Assembly: GCF_022376445.1 (NCBI RefSeq)
Contig: NW_025955757.1
Location: 1 to 10,792 of the forward strand
DNA from: Fomitopsis serialis
Taxonomy: Eukaryota > Basidiomycota > Agaricomycetes > Polyporales > Fomitopsidaceae
DNA length: 10,792 bases
Direction of reading: 5' to 3'
Shown: piece by piece, positions 8,833 to 10,792 of the stretch
Layout of the letters: each line of letters begins with the position of its first letter
How positions within the stretch are numbered: position 1 is the stretch's first letter
Notes under the pieces: model-generated
Told to the model about the DNA's origin: nothing
Database searches by the model: none
Seen by the model: the letters and a program-made list of their open reading frames with translations, nothing else
Position numbers and translations under genes: made by a program

Positions 8833-10738
8833 CTATATACCCTGCGTTGCCAGAAAGACCCTCAAGACGGCCGTGTCTTTCAAGAAGTCCCTGGGCACCC
8901 AGTCATCGGCACTCTCAGGCGTATCTTTCCAGTGAATCTTGCACTCCCAGTTGTCGTTGAGGTTCCGCATCTCGTAGACGTACTCGATGTGGCTATCCAT
9001 GTATACTGGGACAGCGGTCAAGTGCTTGACGCGTGACCAGGGCAATTCGACGTTGTGTTTTGGCTCCCAGCCTTCCCAGCTCAGCCAGAACCGCCATCGG
9101 GTTTTCTTCTTGTAGCAGAGTTCGATCGCGCGAACCTTGTACCACTCCTCCTCCCCATCGACGTCGACCGGCCCGGGACCAGAGTCAGAATCTAACGGAC
9201 GATAATGTGGTCAGCACAATTGCCCAGTTGATGTTACGGAGAATATGTCCGACATACCTGCATCACCGTCTTGATCCATCGCTTGAGAAGCCTCTGCCGA
9301 CACATCCGACTCAGACGGTGAAGCTGCCCGACGCCTGTTTTTGATCATTACGTGATCCGGCCCTTTGGAACGGGATCCTCGGTGCCTCGGTGCAACTGAG
9401 GGTGACCTCTTGATTGGTTCAGGGCGTGGACGGTCGGGTCCAGTATAGTCAGGAAGGGCAGGGCGTGCCTGGACGCCTGCCACGTCTGGATCTTGGCCAC
9501 GAATGGGAGGGAGGCGGGGGCGGTTAGGCCCGGAATAGTCGGGCAGCCCATGAGGCCTCTTGTCCTGATGAGGCGGTGGAGGAGACGGGCTGGGCGCGAG
9601 GATGGGCGCAAGGCGTGGGCGTCCCGGCCCGGTGTAATCGGGAAGCACGCTTCCCGTCTTGCGCTCAGGAGCGGGAGCCGACTCCAGACGAGGTGCTGGA
9701 AAGGGAGGGAGGCGGGGACGGTCAGGCCCAGAATAGTCGGGCAGCCCATGAGACGTCTCGACCTGATGAGGCGGCGGTGGAGACGGGCTGGGCCCGAGGA
9801 TGGGCGCAAGGCGTGGGCGTCCCGGCCCGGTGTAATCGGGAAGCGCGCTTCCCGTCTTGCGCTCAGCAGCGGGAGCCGACTCCAGACGGGGAGCGGGAAA
9901 GGGAGGGAGGCGGGGACGGTCAGGCCCAGCGTAGTCGGGCAGCCCTTGAGACCTCTTGACCTGTTGAGGCGGTGGTGGAGACGGGTTGGGCCCCAGGATG
10001 GGCGCAAGGCGTGGGCGTCCCGCCCCGGTGTAGTCGGGAAGCACGCTTCCCGTCTTGCGCTCAGGAGCAGGAGCCGACTCAAGACGGGGAGCGGGAAAGG
10101 GAGGGAGGCGGGGACGGTCAGGCCCAGCGTAGTCGGGCAGCCCTTGAGACCTCTTGACCTGTTGAGGCGGTGGTGGAGACGGGTTGGGCCCCAGGATGGG
10201 CGCAAGGCGTGGGCGTCCCGCCCGGTGTAGTCGGGAAGCACGCTTCCCGTCTTGCGCTCAGGAGCAGGAGCCGACTCCAGACGGGGAGCGGGAAAGGGAG
10301 GGAGGCGGGGACGGTCAGGCCCAGCGTAGTCGGGCAGCCCTTGAGACCTCTTGACCTGTTGAGGCGGTGGTGGAGACGGGTTGGGCCCCAGGATGGGCGC
10401 AAGGCGTGGGCGTCCCGGCCCGGTGTAGTCGGGAAGCACGCTTCCCGTCTTGCGCTCAGCAGCGGGAGCCGACTCAAGACGGGGAGCGGGAAAGGGAGGG
10501 AGGCGGGGACGGTCAGGCCCAGCGTAGTCGGGCAGCCCTTGAGACCTCTTGACCTGCTGAGGCGGTGGTGGAGACGGGCTGGGCCCCAGGATGGGCGCAA
10601 GGCGTGGACGCCCTCGTCCGGTGTAGTCGGGCACTCGAGACGGTGCCGTGCTATCTGCGGTTAGGCCCTGGCCTTCGAAGCCAATAGGCCCGAGGCGCGG
10701 GCGTCGAAGTCCGACATAGTCTGCCGCTTCAACTCCAT
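8833..10738 (-). CDS. PDYTG-repeat protein with two C-terminal chromo-like domains, 5' partial, frame broken
   Basis: Probable nuclear chromatin-binding protein. In order on the minus strand: an acceptor (branch-like CTGAC, pyrimidine tract, CGTAG) ends at 10739; exon 10738-9258; intron 9257-9192; last exon 9191-8833 ending in TAG. The first exon encodes about 14 Pro-rich modules of about 33 residues, each opening PDY(T/A/S)G and RPRL, then a basic stretch (KNRRR) and an acidic linker. The last exon encodes chromo-like module 1 (EEEWYKVRAIE, then FWLSWEGW) and module 2 (IEYVYEM, then HWKDTPESADDWVP). Set against HP1 chromodomains (known aromatic cage Tyr, Trp, Tyr), module 1 keeps three aromatics; module 2 keeps the first two and has Thr for the third. 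One missing base near 10217-10224 shifts the frame, so upstream translation would miss the chromo modules. The 5' exons lie beyond the window. Confidence 0.75.
9192..9257 (-). other. 66 bp intron joining repeat region to chromo-like exon
   Basis: On the minus strand the sequence GATGCAG is followed by GTATGT (9257 downward), with branch-like GTGCTGACC and acceptor CGTTAG ending at 9192. The splice leaves G|AT, a phase-1 Asp codon, and joins the MDQDGDA frame to DSDSGPGPVDVDGEEEW. Without splicing the frame stops at 9211. Confidence 0.85.
9440..10640 (-). repeat. 198 bp coding tandem repeat
   Basis: The landmark GTGTARTCGGG occurs at 9632, 9830, 10028, 10225, 10423 and 10621: spacings 198, 198, 197, 198, 198. 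A full unit is 66 codons, a dimer of two 33-residue modules (LPDYTGPGRPRLAPILGP... and LPDY(A/S)GPDRPRLPPFPAP...). Units are nearly identical, implying recent homogenisation, and more diverged modules lie at both ends. Each unit contains CCGTCTTG within the Lys-Thr-Gly codons, and some carry a second, opposite copy within Arg-Leu-Glu. Confidence 0.92.
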
Positions 10739-10792
10739 CTACGGGGGGGAAGAAAAAAGGTTACGTCAGACACCCCGGACATCAGACGCAAG
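10739..10792 (-). other. 3' end of an intron of the chromo-like gene
   Basis: Read on the minus strand, GTGTCTGACG, a pyrimidine-rich run and CCCCCCGTAG lead into the open exon at 10738. The exon starts in the middle of a codon (second base). The donor is not identifiable here and may lie outside the window. Confidence 0.6.

Noticed and set aside
9493..10664. Long plus-strand open frames (up to 245 codons) opposite the PDYTG repeats
   Set aside because: They arise because the GC-rich repeat has a period divisible by three and few stops. The minus-strand frame has an intron, a domain-bearing last exon and synonymous variation, and the plus frames have none of these.

Overview
The window looks like nuclear DNA of a filamentous basidiomycete, most likely an Agaricomycete. 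It shows short spliceosomal introns of about 48-66 bp with GTGAGT/GTAAGT/GTATGT donors, CTAAC/CTGAC-like branch sites and CAG/TAG acceptors. Large stretches carry repeats but no genes. No rRNA, tRNA, CRISPR array or prokaryotic-style operon was seen. The species cannot be named from this sequence alone.

Region 1 (about 1-4280) is almost devoid of CpG: none in bases 1-2125 and about six in the first 4280. It holds fragmentary acidic exons at 1-672, and then a large plus-strand gene of unknown function (660-2995; 742 aa as modelled with two introns) ending in a Lys-rich, probably nuclear tail. Downstream (about 3000-4280) lie non-coding DNA, a diverged direct duplication of roughly 300 bp, and exon-like debris with splice signals. 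The multi-copy look, decayed neighbours and CpG loss suggest material derived from, or resident in, a methylated transposon-rich compartment.

Region 2 (about 4290-8830) has ordinary CpG content and no convincing gene. It contains several tandem arrays of unrelated period: 16 bp at 4761, 14 bp at 6021-6232, a dimeric 180 bp satellite at 6394-7225, and a 163-bp-spaced duplication in 7860-8350. Many of them share one octamer, CCGTCTTG or its complement CAAGACGG. That octamer occurs 25 times between 4762 and 10482 and never before 4762.

Region 3 (8833 to the right edge) is the 3' part of a minus-strand gene. Its protein has about 14 PDY(T/A/S)G-x-x-RPRL modules encoded by a 198 bp tandem repeat, then a basic/acidic linker, then two chromo-like domains at the C terminus, the last exon joined through a 66 bp intron. 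One 198 bp unit is 1 bp short, so the reading frame is broken as given; this is either a null allele or a sequence error.

No operon-like cooperation is implied. The most interesting points are the PDYTG-repeat/tandem-chromo protein, the sharp CpG boundary beside an intact unknown gene, and the octamer shared by arrays of different period.
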